From NCBI RefSeq assembly GCF_042650885.1, contig NZ_JBHSBU010000001.1, forward strand, positions 124,001 through 188,000: 64,000 nt of DNA. Direction: 5' to 3'. Of this stretch, positions 44,422 to 53,111 are shown piece after piece. Source of the DNA: Chitinimonas_A lacunae (GTDB lineage: Bacteria > Pseudomonadota > Gammaproteobacteria > Burkholderiales > Chitinimonadaceae). Numbering within the stretch: position 1 is the first letter of the stretch; every line of letters begins with the position of its first letter. The position numbers and the translations under genes are program-made. Under the pieces are notes generated by a model. That model had not been told where the DNA came from and did no database searches. It saw only the letters and a list, made by a program, of their open reading frames with translations.

Positions 44422-45294
44422 TTACAGGCTCAGTTTGACCGGCAGGCCCATCGTTTCGATACGTTGGGCCAGGTTCTCCATCCAGTCGCGCGGGGCTGCG
44501 CTCAGGCGTGGTGCCTCGGCCTGGGTAGATGGCCGGGCCAGCCCATATAGCAGCACGCCTTGTAGAGGCGCGCCGGCTTGCAGGCATTCCCGTAACAGAT
44601 CGAGATAAGCCGCAATGGCTGTCTCGTCGGGTAATTGGCCATCGAGTGCGAACATGCAGGTCTGGATCCAGGTCGGACAACGTGTCGCTGCCGCCACGGC
44701 ATGCCGCACTACCTGGCTATCTCGCAGCGCCACCTGATTGACGAAGGAATAATCGTCAACGGGCGCTCGATCGAGTTTGAACCAGACCTCGCCGTTGAAC
44801 TCACGCATCTGTTCCAGCGCCTGCTGGACTTCCGGCCTATACATCTGGCTGCCGTTGCTGATCAGCACCAGCTTGACCTCGGCGCCAAGGCCGAATTTCT
44901 GTTTGATCCGGCCAATCAGGCCGATCACCTCTGCGAATTGCCGGCTTGACGTCGGTTCGCCATTGCCCGACAGGGCAATATCATTCAGCCGGCGTGCTTC
45001 TGCCGGTACCTTCTCCTCCATGAAACTGCCGTTCACGATCGCATCGAGCATCGTGTCCAGCTCACGCTCCAGTTGTTGAAGATCTAGCGGCGGAGCGTTG
45101 CCGCGCTGTAGATCGGGTACCTGGCAATAGATGCAGCGCCAGTTGCAGGCATTGTTCGGGTTGAGATTGATGCCGACCGATACCCCACCGGCGCGGCGCG
45201 ATACGACCGGATAGACATAGGTCATCCCGACAATATCGCGGCTATGGTCGTTGACAGCCAGGGGAATGGCGGCAGACAGCTTGGTTTCGGACAT
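44422..45294 (-). CDS. Radical SAM protein
   Basis: The 290-residue protein binds a 4Fe-4S cluster through Cys50, Cys54 and Cys57 (NNACNWRCIYCQ, CxxxCxxC). LSGNGEPTSS is the SAM-binding GGE-like motif, and LVLISNGSQM continues the barrel. The sequence style is of the Fe-S oxidoreductase group related to TYW1 and to the FAM-type radical enzymes; the product is unknown. Gene is monocistronic, between the HTH and UspA genes. Confidence 0.88.
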   Translation of the reverse strand: MSETKLSAAIPLAVNDHSRDIVGMTYVYPVVSRRAGGVSVGINLNPNNACNWRCIYCQVPDLQRGNAPPLDLQQLERELDTMLDAIVNGSFMEEKVPAEARRLNDIALSGNGEPTSSRQFAEVIGLIGRIKQKFGLGAEVKLVLISNGSQMYRPEVQQALEQMREFNGEVWFKLDRAPVDDYSFVNQVALRDSQVVRHAVAAATRCPTWIQTCMFALDGQLPDETAIAAYLDLLRECLQAGAPLQGVLLYGLARPSTQAEAPRLSAAPRDWMENLAQRIETMGLPVKLSL

Positions 45295-45388
45295 GATGGA
45301 ACACTCGCGGCGATCAGGGCCGATGGCTGTGCGAAAAGCACGGGGAAGCGAAAGCGCGAGGATACACCGGGCCTACCCGGCGGCGCGA

Positions 45389-45838
45389 CTAGCTGCGCTG
45401 GATCGGGAACAGCAATACCGGTACCGGGGTATGGCGCAGCACACCTTCGGCCACACTGCCCAATAACAGATGTTCGAGTCCGGTCCAGCCGTGCGAGCCC
45501 ATCACGATGATATCGGCCGGCCAGTTGCGGGCATCTTCGTTGATGGCGCTGGCGATCTGGCCGCCCCAGATCTCGATCAGGGCCGACTCGACATCGACGC
45601 CATGGCTGCGCATCAATTCGCTGGCGCTATCGAGCACCTTGCGGCCGTTGTCGCGCAGACTGCCCTGCAACTCCCCGACATCGACGAACTCGGCACCGCC
45701 CCAGGTGAACTGGGCCAGATCGATCACATGGATCAACCGCGTCTTGCCGCGCTGTTCGCAGCAAAAGCGCATGGTTTCCAGCAGGGCCTGGCGCGAGGTA
45801 TCGCTGTCGTCGACCGGAACCAGAATGCGCTGATACAT
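45389..45838 (-). CDS. Universal stress protein, UspA family
   Basis: A 149-residue Usp domain with MYQRILVPVDDSDTSRQALLE and the ATP-binding signature GSHGWTGLEHLLLGSVAEGVLRHTPVPVLLF (about 116-146). ATP-binding Usp proteins act in stress survival through unknown mechanisms. AAGGAG precedes ATG 45838. Divergent from the thioesterase gene at 45961. Confidence 0.93.
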   Translation of the reverse strand: MYQRILVPVDDSDTSRQALLETMRFCCEQRGKTRLIHVIDLAQFTWGGAEFVDVGELQGSLRDNGRKVLDSASELMRSHGVDVESALIEIWGGQIASAINEDARNWPADIIVMGSHGWTGLEHLLLGSVAEGVLRHTPVPVLLFPIQRS

Positions 45839-45960
45839 GGGTTTCTCCTTGTAGGCATGGGCGGGCTGAACTTCCCCTCCATGCTAGTAAAGCACCGAAC
45901 ATTGCGCAGCCATGGCAGCGCGCTTAAACTCAGCCGGGTCCGACCTAGACAATTGCCCAG

Positions 45961-46410
45961 ATGGCCCGCGTCAAACTTGATCTGCCCCAATCGTTCGCCT
46001 TTTCCACGCCGATAGAAATCGGCATCGGCCTGATCAACTACGGCGGCCATCTTGGCAACGATTCGGCGCTGACCCTGGTGCATGAGGCCCGGTTGCGCTT
46101 TCTGGCCTCGTTTGGTTTCAATGAGTTGGACATCGAAGGCCGTGGTCTGATCCAGGCCGATGCCGTCCTGGTCTACAAGGCCCAGGTGCATTGGGGCGAT
46201 GTGCTGATCGCCGAAGTGACGGTCGACGATTTCAATAAATACGGCTGCGATTTCTATTACCGTTTCCGCCAGCGCGACACCGGGCGCGACGTGTTGCACG
46301 CCAAGACCGGGCTGGTGTTTTTCGACTATGCGGCACGCCGGACCGTCAGTGTGCCGCCTTCATTTATCGTCGCAATGGGGGCCGTGGCCCCGCAGGGAGA
46401 AAACGCATGA
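45961..46410 (+). CDS. 4-hydroxybenzoyl-CoA thioesterase-like protein
   Basis: A 149-residue hotdog thioesterase with IGIGLINYGGHLGNDSALTLVHEARLRFL, corresponding to the conserved D..GH.n....l.y.e.aR.....G segment of the 4HBT family, although the usual catalytic aspartate position reads asparagine (LINYGGH). It hydrolyses acyl-CoA thioesters; substrate unknown. No ribosome binding site is seen before ATG 45961. The stop overlaps the next gene's start (ATGA). Confidence 0.85.
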   Translation: MARVKLDLPQSFAFSTPIEIGIGLINYGGHLGNDSALTLVHEARLRFLASFGFNELDIEGRGLIQADAVLVYKAQVHWGDVLIAEVTVDDFNKYGCDFYYRFRQRDTGRDVLHAKTGLVFFDYAARRTVSVPPSFIVAMGAVAPQGENA

Positions 46411-46823
46411 TGAAAAAATATGCCAACAACAGCCCCGAGGCGATGGCTCGACTGTTGATCATGCTGATGATGGGCGACGGCAATATGGACCCGCGCGAAA
46501 TCGACAGCCTGGAAAAGCTCCATATCTACGAAACGCTCGATATCAGCCGTCAGCGTTTTATCGAAGTGCTGCATGCCTACTGCAACGACCTGAGCGACGA
46601 GGCCGAAGAAGACGGCAGCATCCATCTGATCGACCGGCAGCGGATCGACGATCTGCTCGACACGGTCGATGACCCCAAGAAACGCCTGCTGGTCGCCACC
46701 CTGGCACTTGACCTGACCAAGGCCGACAAGACCATCTCCGAGGCTGAACTGGCTATCTATACCCATATGCTCGATCGCTGGCATCTGACGCTCGACGATA
46801 TCGAAGACGCCTTTGCTAGCTGA
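46407..46823 (+). CDS. TerB-like small acidic protein
   Basis: A 138-residue acidic helical protein: LLIMLMMGDGNMDPREIDSLEKL and LALDLTKADKTISEAELAIYTHMLDRWHL resemble TerB/tellurite-resistance-type domains with two pseudo-repeats carrying acidic, possibly metal-binding positions. The start overlaps the upstream thioesterase stop and the MoxR gene follows after 51 bases, so the three are probably one operon. Assignment is by pattern only. Confidence 0.65.
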   Translation: MMKKYANNSPEAMARLLIMLMMGDGNMDPREIDSLEKLHIYETLDISRQRFIEVLHAYCNDLSDEAEEDGSIHLIDRQRIDDLLDTVDDPKKRLLVATLALDLTKADKTISEAELAIYTHMLDRWHLTLDDIEDAFAS

Positions 46824-46874
46824 GGCCAGGTCGGCTTCCAGTACAATGCGCGGGTTTGATTCGGAGACCCGAGG

Positions 46875-47723
46875 ATGTCCGTCAGCCCCCGCTTTACCGG
46901 CACCGACCACTATATTGCCACCCCCGATCTGATGCTGGCGGTCAATGCCGCCATCACCCTGGAGCGTCCGCTCCTGATCAAGGGCGAACCCGGCACAGGC
47001 AAAACCCTGCTCGCCGAGGAAATCGCCCGTGCCCTCGATATGCCGCTGATCCAGTGGCATATCAAATCCACCACCAAGGCCCAGCAGGGTCTGTACGAAT
47101 ACGATGCCGTATCGCGTCTGCGCGATTCGCAACTGGGCGACCCGCGTGTCAGCGATATCGCCAACTACATCGTGCGCGGCAAGCTGTGGGAAGCGTTTGA
47201 ATCGGAACAGCGCGCCGTGCTGCTGATCGACGAGATCGACAAGGCCGATATTGAATTCCCCAACGATCTGCTGCGCGAACTCGACCGAATGGAATTCCAC
47301 GTCTACGAGACCCGCGAAACCATCCGTGCCCGCCAGCGCCCGGTGATCGTGATCACCAGCAATAACGAGAAGGAGTTGCCCGACGCTTTCCTGCGCCGCT
47401 GCTTCTTCCACTACATCCGCTTCCCGGACAAGGAAACGATGGCTCGCATCGTCGATGTCCACTTCCCCCATCTGCAACGTGAACTGCTCAAGGAGGCGCT
47501 CGAAGCCTTCTATGCGGTGCGCGACCTGCCCGGCATCAAGAAGAAACCCTCGACTTCGGAACTGGTGGACTGGCTCAAGCTGCTGCTTGCCGAAGGCGTG
47601 ACGCCCGAGCAGTTGGCCCGTACCGACAGCCTGCCGCCGATGGCCGGTGCCCTGCTGAAGAACGAACAGGACCTCGGTCTGTTCGAGCGGGTGCTGCGCA
47701 TGGTGCGGTCCCGTCAGGGCTAA
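46875..47723 (+). CDS. MoxR-type AAA+ ATPase
   Basis: A 282-residue AAA+ ATPase with Walker A GEPGTGKT (37-44), Walker B VLLIDEIDKAD (about 115-125), sensor 1 VIVITSNNEKELP and arginine finger FLRRCFF. MoxR proteins act as chaperones for complexes, typically with a VWA-domain partner encoded immediately downstream. Here the next gene is the unrelated YcaQ-like protein, so the partner must be elsewhere. RBS GGAG before ATG 46875. Confidence 0.92.
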   Translation: MSVSPRFTGTDHYIATPDLMLAVNAAITLERPLLIKGEPGTGKTLLAEEIARALDMPLIQWHIKSTTKAQQGLYEYDAVSRLRDSQLGDPRVSDIANYIVRGKLWEAFESEQRAVLLIDEIDKADIEFPNDLLRELDRMEFHVYETRETIRARQRPVIVITSNNEKELPDAFLRRCFFHYIRFPDKETMARIVDVHFPHLQRELLKEALEAFYAVRDLPGIKKKPSTSELVDWLKLLLAEGVTPEQLARTDSLPPMAGALLKNEQDLGLFERVLRMVRSRQG

Positions 47724-47727
47724 GCCG

Positions 47728-48843
47728 ATGGACAGCCTTGTCTCGCTGCGCCGTCAGGCGGTCGCCCGTAGCCTGTTTGCGCCCTTGCCGCTTGCCCAGG
47801 CCATCGATCGGCTCGGTTTTGTCCAGGCCGACCCGATCCGGGCGCCGGCCCGTGCCCAGGATCTGATCCTGCGCCAGCGGGTGCGCGGCTACCGCGAGGG
47901 CGATCTGGAGCGCCGTTATCCTGCGCTCGAACTCGAAGAGGATGTGCTGCACAACTACGGCTTTCTGCCGCGCCGATTGCAGGCGCTGCTGCATCCGCGC
48001 CGCTTCGACGGCCAGACCCGGGCCGAGCGGCACGCCGAGGGATTGGCCGAGGCCGTGCTCGACTTCGTGCGCCGCCACGGCCCGACCCACCCCAAGGCGC
48101 TCGAGGCCGAATTGGGTGCCCAGCGCTACGCCAACTACTGGGGCGGCCAGTCCAAGGCCACCACCGGCCTGCTCGACAGCCTGCACTATCGCGGCCAGTT
48201 GCGGGTATTGCGGCGTGATAAGGGCATCCGCGTCTATACCCTGGCCGAGCCGGCAGCGGACCGGCTCGATGCCGACGAGCGCTTTGCCAGGCTGGCCCGG
48301 CTGATTCTCGATCTCTACGCTCCTTTGCCGACCGCGAGCTTTCGCCAACTGCTGGGGATGCTCGATTACGGCGTGCCGCAACTGAGCGAGCAGATCGGCC
48401 GCCGCGCCGAAACCATCGCCCGCTGGGGCGAACAGGGTTGGCTGATCGCGGGGCGGATCGACGGGGAAGAATGGCTCTGGCCCCACGACGAAACCCCGGC
48501 CGATGCGGCACCGCGTGGTGTGCGCTTGCTGGCGCCGTTCGATCCGGTGGTATGGGACCGGCGTCGCTTCGAGAAACTGTGGGGCTGGCGCTACCGCTTT
48601 GAAGCCTATACCCCGGCGCCTAAGCGCCAGCTCGGCTACTACGCCCTACCGCTGCTGTATGGCGATCAGGTGATAGGCTGGGCCAATCTGAGTGCGACCG
48701 AGCGGTTGGAAGCCGAGATCGGGCTGGTGGCGACGCCTCCGGGTGGACGAGGCCGCTTCGAGGCGGCATTGGGGCACGAGCTGGAGAAGATGGCCCAATT
48801 CCTCGCTCTTTCCGGAGTCGATTCGATCCGTTGGCGCGAATAG
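47728..48843 (+). CDS. YcaQ/AlkX-like winged-helix DNA glycosylase
   Basis: A 371-residue protein of the HTH_42 (DUF1006) family. E. coli YcaQ unhooks DNA interstrand cross-links through a QxQ/QxD catalytic motif; the corresponding residues here are Gln33-Ala34-Asp35 in GFVQADPIRAP. The winged-helix part includes QSKATTGLLDSLHYRGQLRVL and the C-terminus RLLAPFDPVVWDRRRFEKLWGWRYRFEAY. The start lies 4 bases after the MoxR stop, suggesting co-transcription. Confidence 0.9.
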   Translation: MDSLVSLRRQAVARSLFAPLPLAQAIDRLGFVQADPIRAPARAQDLILRQRVRGYREGDLERRYPALELEEDVLHNYGFLPRRLQALLHPRRFDGQTRAERHAEGLAEAVLDFVRRHGPTHPKALEAELGAQRYANYWGGQSKATTGLLDSLHYRGQLRVLRRDKGIRVYTLAEPAADRLDADERFARLARLILDLYAPLPTASFRQLLGMLDYGVPQLSEQIGRRAETIARWGEQGWLIAGRIDGEEWLWPHDETPADAAPRGVRLLAPFDPVVWDRRRFEKLWGWRYRFEAYTPAPKRQLGYYALPLLYGDQVIGWANLSATERLEAEIGLVATPPGGRGRFEAALGHELEKMAQFLALSGVDSIRWRE

Positions 48844-49083
48844 ATCAGTCGATGCCAATTTGTTGTCCACTTGCCAGCCAGACGGTGGTGGGAGCGGACG
48901 TCAAGGCCGAGAAAGCCGAGCGAGCTTTACCGTGGGCGGGAGTCTCTGAGGAGACGGAGTGTAATTGGAAATATTTCGGCCATATGTCATCAAGACGTAT
49001 AGCCGGATATATTTGTTTTGGAAGATTATGTGTTGTCACAGCGGGAGGCGACGAAGCACATCGCCTCCCGCCGCTTATCCGAC
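48844..49083. other. Convergent intergenic region with AT-rich insert
   Basis: Between the convergent YcaQ and OYE genes, 48961-49040 is AT-rich (TTGGAAATATTTC and GGATATATTTGTTTTGG) and may be a diverged family T copy. No gene is seen. A bare terminator hairpin was not found. Confidence 0.4.
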
Positions 49084-50151
49084 TCAGGAAGTGGCCAGCG
49101 CCAAAGCCGGATAGTCGGTATAGCCCCGGGCGCCTTCGCTGTAGAAGGTGCTCGGATCGGCAGGGTTGAGGTCGGCCCCGCTCCGCAGCCGTTCGGGCAG
49201 ATCGGGGTTGGCGATAAAGTTGACGCCAAAGGCCACCGCATCGGCCCGGCCTTCGCGCAGCGCCAGATTGGCCTGAAGCCCGGTAAAACGTTCATTGGCC
49301 ACATAGACACCGCCGAAAGCCTGTTTCAGCGTCGGTCCGATCGAATCGTCCCTGATGGCTTCGCGGGCGCACAGAAAGGCCAGCCGGCGCCGGGCCGCTT
49401 CATGGGCGACATAGGTGAAGGTGGCGATCCGGTGCGAGTCGCCCATCGAGTGAATATCGCTGCGTGGCGCCAGATGCAGACCGACCCGGTCGGCACCCCA
49501 GACCGAAATGGCGGCATCGACCACTTCGAGCATCAGCCGCGCCCGGTTTTCGATGGAGCCACCATAGGCGTCGGTGCGCTGATTGCTGCCGTCTTGCAGA
49601 AACTGGTCGAGCAGATAGCCGTTGGCGCCATGGATTTCCACCCCGTCAAAACCGGCCTCCTGGGCGTTTTCCGCCGCCTGGCGGTAGGCTTCAATGATGG
49701 CGGGAATCTCATCGAGTTCGAGCGCGCGCGGCGTGGCATACGGCCGCAGCGGCCGCAGCAGGCTGACGTTGCCCTCGGCGGCGATGGCGCTGGGGGCGAC
49801 CGGTAGCTGGCCGTTCAGCAGCGAAGGGTCGGAAATCCGCCCGACATGCCACAGTTGCAGAAACATTCGGCCGCCAGCCTGATGGACGGCCCGGGTAATC
49901 GCTTTCCAGCCTTGAATCTGCTCGGCCGACCAGATGCCCGGGGTGCGTTCATAGCCCACCCCTTGCGGCATCACCGAGGTGGCCTCGCTCAGGATCAGGC
50001 CGGCTGAGGCGCGCTGGACGTAATACTCGCGCATCAGATCGGTCGGCACGCGACCATCGGCAGTGGCCCGGGCACGGGTCAGGGGAGCCATAAACACCCG
50101 GTTGGGCAGATCAAGATCACCGATACGGATCGGGTCGAATAGCGTGGGCAT
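49084..50151 (-). CDS. Old Yellow Enzyme-family alkene reductase (NemA-like)
   Basis: A 355-residue FMN-dependent TIM-barrel reductase of the OYE family, which reduces activated C=C bonds such as those in N-ethylmaleimide or enones, using NAD(P)H. FMN- and substrate-binding segments are PNRVFMAPLTRARA, FLQLWHVGRIS and GVEIHGANGYLLDQFLQDGSNQRTDAYGGS. The histidine in IHGAN is followed by Asn, the usual HxxN/HxxH active-site variant. The gene is divergent from a TetR regulator at 50279, as in nemRA. ATG at 50151. Confidence 0.94.
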   Translation of the reverse strand: MPTLFDPIRIGDLDLPNRVFMAPLTRARATADGRVPTDLMREYYVQRASAGLILSEATSVMPQGVGYERTPGIWSAEQIQGWKAITRAVHQAGGRMFLQLWHVGRISDPSLLNGQLPVAPSAIAAEGNVSLLRPLRPYATPRALELDEIPAIIEAYRQAAENAQEAGFDGVEIHGANGYLLDQFLQDGSNQRTDAYGGSIENRARLMLEVVDAAISVWGADRVGLHLAPRSDIHSMGDSHRIATFTYVAHEAARRRLAFLCAREAIRDDSIGPTLKQAFGGVYVANERFTGLQANLALREGRADAVAFGVNFIANPDLPERLRSGADLNPADPSTFYSEGARGYTDYPALALATS

Positions 50152-50193
50152 GGGTTCTTCCTTTCGGGAGCTCTGAGCGCGGGATTTAATTCA

Positions 50194-50262
50194 TAACGAC
50201 CGTTAGAGGTTTCAGATTGAAGACCTTGTTAGGGTTTGTCAAGAAACTTATACTGACCGTTA
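50194..50262. promoter_or_regulatory. Operator-like repeats and tetR promoter in the OYE/TetR divergent region
   Basis: TAACGACCGTTA (50194-50205) and TACTGACCGTTA (50251-50262) share ten of twelve bases. The second overlaps the -10 TATACT (50249-50254) of a promoter whose -35 is TTGTTA (50226-50231), 17-base spacing, 25 bases before the regulator start. Autorepression by the TetR protein and control of the reductase gene are likely. Confidence 0.6.
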
Positions 50263-50278
50263 TTAATTGGGAGCATAG

Positions 50279-50887
50279 ATGGGCAAGAGAGGGCCACGGC
50301 CTTGTTTCGACCGCGATGAAGCCTTGCAGCGGGCGCTCGAGGTATTCCAGAACTTTGGCTATGAAGGCGCGACCATGGCACGGCTCAAGGAAGCGATGGG
50401 CGGGTTGTGTGCGCCCAGCGTCTACGCGGCCTTCGGTTCGAAGGAAGCGATGTTCCGCGAGGCTGTGGAACGCTACCGCCGCGAAAAGCAGCCGCTATGG
50501 GGTGAAGGCCAGCCGACCGCGCGCGAGGCCATTGCGACCTTGCTACGCAATGCGGCCATGCTGTTTTCCAGCCCCGACGGGCCGCGTGGCTGTCTGGTCC
50601 ATCTGAGCAATGCCTACAGCTCACCCGGCAGCGAAGCAGTGCAGGAATATCTGCGAAGCTGCCGCCAGGAAGACAAGGAGCGGATACTGCAACGCATCCA
50701 ACGCGGTGTGATCGAGGGCGATCTCGACCCGCAGACCGATATCTGCGCGCTGGCTTCGTTCGTGCTGACCGTATTGCAGGGCCTGTCGCTCCAGGCGGTC
50801 GACGGAGCCTCGCAGCGCTGCATGCTCAGCACCGTCGACTGTGCGATGGCCGCTTGGGATGCCTTGGTGGGAAAAGGGGAGCGCTAG
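50279..50887 (+). CDS. TetR/AcrR-family repressor
   Basis: A 202-residue TetR protein: N-terminal HTH with GKRGPRPCFDRDEALQRALEVF, FQNFGYEGATMARLKEAMGG and PSVYAAFGSKEAMFREAVERY, then a C-terminal ligand domain with cysteines at GCLVHL, SCRQED, ICALA and RCMLS that could sense electrophiles, fitting a NemR-like regulator of the divergent OYE gene. Start ATG 50279 with GGGAG upstream. Confidence 0.9.
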   Translation: MGKRGPRPCFDRDEALQRALEVFQNFGYEGATMARLKEAMGGLCAPSVYAAFGSKEAMFREAVERYRREKQPLWGEGQPTAREAIATLLRNAAMLFSSPDGPRGCLVHLSNAYSSPGSEAVQEYLRSCRQEDKERILQRIQRGVIEGDLDPQTDICALASFVLTVLQGLSLQAVDGASQRCMLSTVDCAMAAWDALVGKGER

Positions 50888-51180
50888 CTAATCCGGCTCT
50901 CGGGCAAAACAGCGTCCCACTCCACCCACTCACCCAATCGCACGCTGGAGACGCTGCGTAATCTCAGGGGCCGCTCTACCACTGGCACTCAAGGCAAGGA
51001 AGGCTGACGGTCTGAGGTCGGATCATTGGGACGCTGGGTTGGATGCGAATCGATCCCTCGGGCCGGACAGGTCACCGCCCTGGAGGCAAACGGGGCGGTG
51101 GTGCTGGAGAGGCTGACTGGTCCGGTAGCGCCGACCTTGGGACGGCGTGAGAAACTGCCATGGTTATATTTTTGATATTC
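50888..51180. other. GC-rich gene-free interval behind the TetR gene
   Basis: About 290 bases with no supported gene; together with the repeat to 51240 the gap to the next stop is 380 bases. It contains words such as GGCCGGACAGG and AGGCTGACTGGTCCGG similar to the surroundings of family R repeats, but no complete core. It separates the TetR gene from the 3' end of the chemosensory operon. Confidence 0.4.
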
Positions 51181-51240
51181 TGATTATCTGCAAATCAATG
51201 TCTTGCAAAGATTTTGCAGATTAATTTATTTTTCATCTTC
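51181..51240 (-). repeat. AT-rich 3'-end repeat (family T copy)
   Basis: On the minus strand AATCTGCAAAATCTTTGCAAGACATTG aligns with the core of the copy at 37226 (about 15 of 18 in TGCAAAAT..TGCNAGA); ATCTGCAAATCA occurs again in the other direction. It starts 27 bases beyond the stop of the MCP at 51268, the last gene of the chemosensory operon, and has an AT-rich surrounding. Confidence 0.5.
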
Positions 51241-51267
51241 TTCCTTGCTCTGGGCAATTCGCGCCGC

Positions 51268-52455
51268 TCAGAACAGCTCGATGGCCGGCGTCTGGGCAGC
51301 CTGGGTCGTCTCGCCATTGGCGCGGGCATGCGTCTCGAACTGGCGCTGCATCACATAGCGCGATTTGACCGACTCGACCTCCTCGGGAACGCTGTCGCAG
51401 TTGCAGGCGGTACCACGGCCAAGTGCAGTCAGACGGCTGCTGACCTCATCGATTTCTGCCAGGACGCAATGGAGCTGTTGCCGCACGATGTCCTGGAATT
51501 GCAGGGCATCGAGGGTATCCATCATCCGGCCCTGGATCAGTCCGTGCTGCTCGGCCACTTCGTTGGCGGCCAGCTCGGCCAGATGGGTCGCCTGGGCCAG
51601 TCCTTCATGGAGGCTGTCCATCTGCTGGCGTGCCTGCTGGAAGTGGCTCATCTCCTCCCCATCGTCAAGCGCCCGAAAGCGTGGAATCAGCTCACCGGTC
51701 AGCGCCGTGCCGACCCGGCCGATCTGTTCGCTGACGGTGCGGGCCAGGCCGGCGGTCTGGTTGGCGAGCTTACGCACTTCATCGGCCACCACCGAGAAAC
51801 CGCGCCCGGCGTCACCGGCGCGGGCGGCTTCGATGGCGGCGTTGAGGGCGATCAGATTGATCTGCTTGGCGACTTCGCTGATTTCCGTCACCACCTGATT
51901 CAACCGGTTCACTTCGCCTGCCACATCGGCCGCGATGGCCTGATCGGCCACGATCTGTTTCTTGCGCCGGTCGGCATAGTCCTGGATCAGGCTGATGGTG
52001 CTGTGGGTGGCCTGCCGGACCTGCTGATCGTCGCGCCGCATCGCCGACACATCATCCTGCCCCTTGTTGACCACCTGACGCAGGGCCGACGTGGCCTGGC
52101 TCAGCCGGCTCATCTGCTCGCCGATCGACAGCGCGGCGGTTTCGGTCTGCTGGCAGACTTCTTCGACATGGGCGCCGGCCAGCCGGCAGCGGTCGCCGAG
52201 CCGTTGCAGGTCGGCGCGCAGACAGGCGGCCTGTTGCAGCGCCTCGTCGCGCTCGCGTTCCAGCCCAGCGATGCGGGACAGCGAGCAGCGGCGCCGGTCG
52301 GCCAGCCACAGACAGGCCAGCAGCAACAGGCTGGCGCCAGACAGGGTCGCCACCATTGGCAGCGGCGAGCTGTGTTGACTGACGCCACCCAGCATTACCG
52401 AGGCAAAGCCACCGATAGGCGCGAGCCAGAGCGAGAGTTGCGGTGCGAAGCTCAT
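51268..52455 (-). CDS. Methyl-accepting chemotaxis protein with a short membrane anchor
   Basis: A 395-residue MCP: two transmembrane helices at about 8-26 and 34-52 joined by a very short loop, so it has no periplasmic sensor domain. The long cytoplasmic coiled coil includes the signalling tip KQINLIALNAAIEAARAGDAGRGF and SVVADEVRKLANQTAGLA. An input must come from the membrane or the cytoplasm. I prefer ATG 52455 because AAGGA lies at proper spacing; ATG 52461 is too close. It is the last gene of the chemosensory operon, 36 bases after the response regulator gene. Confidence 0.92.
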   Translation of the reverse strand: MSFAPQLSLWLAPIGGFASVMLGGVSQHSSPLPMVATLSGASLLLLACLWLADRRRCSLSRIAGLERERDEALQQAACLRADLQRLGDRCRLAGAHVEEVCQQTETAALSIGEQMSRLSQATSALRQVVNKGQDDVSAMRRDDQQVRQATHSTISLIQDYADRRKKQIVADQAIAADVAGEVNRLNQVVTEISEVAKQINLIALNAAIEAARAGDAGRGFSVVADEVRKLANQTAGLARTVSEQIGRVGTALTGELIPRFRALDDGEEMSHFQQARQQMDSLHEGLAQATHLAELAANEVAEQHGLIQGRMMDTLDALQFQDIVRQQLHCVLAEIDEVSSRLTALGRGTACNCDSVPEEVESVKSRYVMQRQFETHARANGETTQAAQTPAIELF

Positions 52456-52491
52456 GGTCATTTCCTTTGGAGTGCAAGGCGAGCCGGCGGC

Positions 52492-52860
52492 TCAGGCAGG
52501 CAGAACCTGCCGGATCACCTTGAGTAGATCGGGACCGGCAATCGGCTTGACCAGCCAACCCGAGGCGCCTTCACGCTTGGCCTCGTCGCGTTTGCTGGTC
52601 TGCGACTCGGTGGTGAGCGCCAGGATCGGCAGAAAGCGGAAACCCGGCAGCGCCCTGGCCGAACGGATAAAGCTGATGCCGTCCATATTGGGCATATTGA
52701 TGTCGGTGATGATCAGATCGGGCTTGTAGCCACTTTTGAGCTTGCCCATGGCCAGTTGGCCGTCAAGGGCGGTATCGACCTGATAGCCCGACATTTCCAG
52801 CGTCTGCCTGACCGACAGCAGCATGGTGGACGAGTCATCGATCAGCAGGATGGATTGCAT
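52492..52860 (-). CDS. CheY-like response regulator (operon distal)
   Basis: A 122-residue receiver with the acidic pocket ID-D (LLIDDS, 7-9) and phosphorylation site Asp53 (LIITDINMPNMDG), and the conserved lysine in WLVKPI. There is no output domain. Its start overlaps the STAS gene stop by 19 bases. As a second CheY in the operon it could act as a phosphate sink for CheA or carry a separate output. Confidence 0.93.
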   Translation of the reverse strand: MQSILLIDDSSTMLLSVRQTLEMSGYQVDTALDGQLAMGKLKSGYKPDLIITDINMPNMDGISFIRSARALPGFRFLPILALTTESQTSKRDEAKREGASGWLVKPIAGPDLLKVIRQVLPA

Positions 52861-53111
52861 GGGGGAGTCTCCTCAATCAGGGGGGAATGACCGGCCAACA
52901 GCGCGGCCAACCAGGGTTCCTGCGGTGGCACGATCCGCCTCGGCCGGATGGCCAGCAGCGTCTGCAATACCGCGCTGTGTAAATGGCGACATTGGCTCAG
53001 GTCCGCCTCGCCCTCTGGATGGCGCAGCGCCCAGTCGAGCAGGGTTTCGGCTTCCTCGATCCGGCAGTGGCCATGCAGGACGGCGCGCGGGCCGTCGGCG
53101 TCGATAGGCAT
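52842..53111 (-). CDS. Small STAS-like protein of the chemosensory operon
   Basis: An 89-residue protein with the pattern of a minimal STAS domain: AVLHGHCRIEEAETLLDWAL, LSQCRHLHSAVLQTLLAI (the helix and strand around the usual phosphorylation serine; here Ser66-like position reads HSAVLQ). STAS proteins relay or bind in phosphorylation-dependent switches. ATG overlaps the CheA stop (TGATG) and its end overlaps the next gene, so it is tightly coupled. The assignment is by pattern and context. Confidence 0.65.
   Translation of the reverse strand: MPIDADGPRAVLHGHCRIEEAETLLDWALRHPEGEADLSQCRHLHSAVLQTLLAIRPRRIVPPQEPWLAALLAGHSPLIEETPPCNPSC

Noticed and set aside
43892..51160. 16-mer GTGAGAAACTGCCATG present near 43892 and near 51147
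   Set aside because: A single shared 16-mer is about what chance predicts in 64 kb counting both strands, and the flanks do not match.
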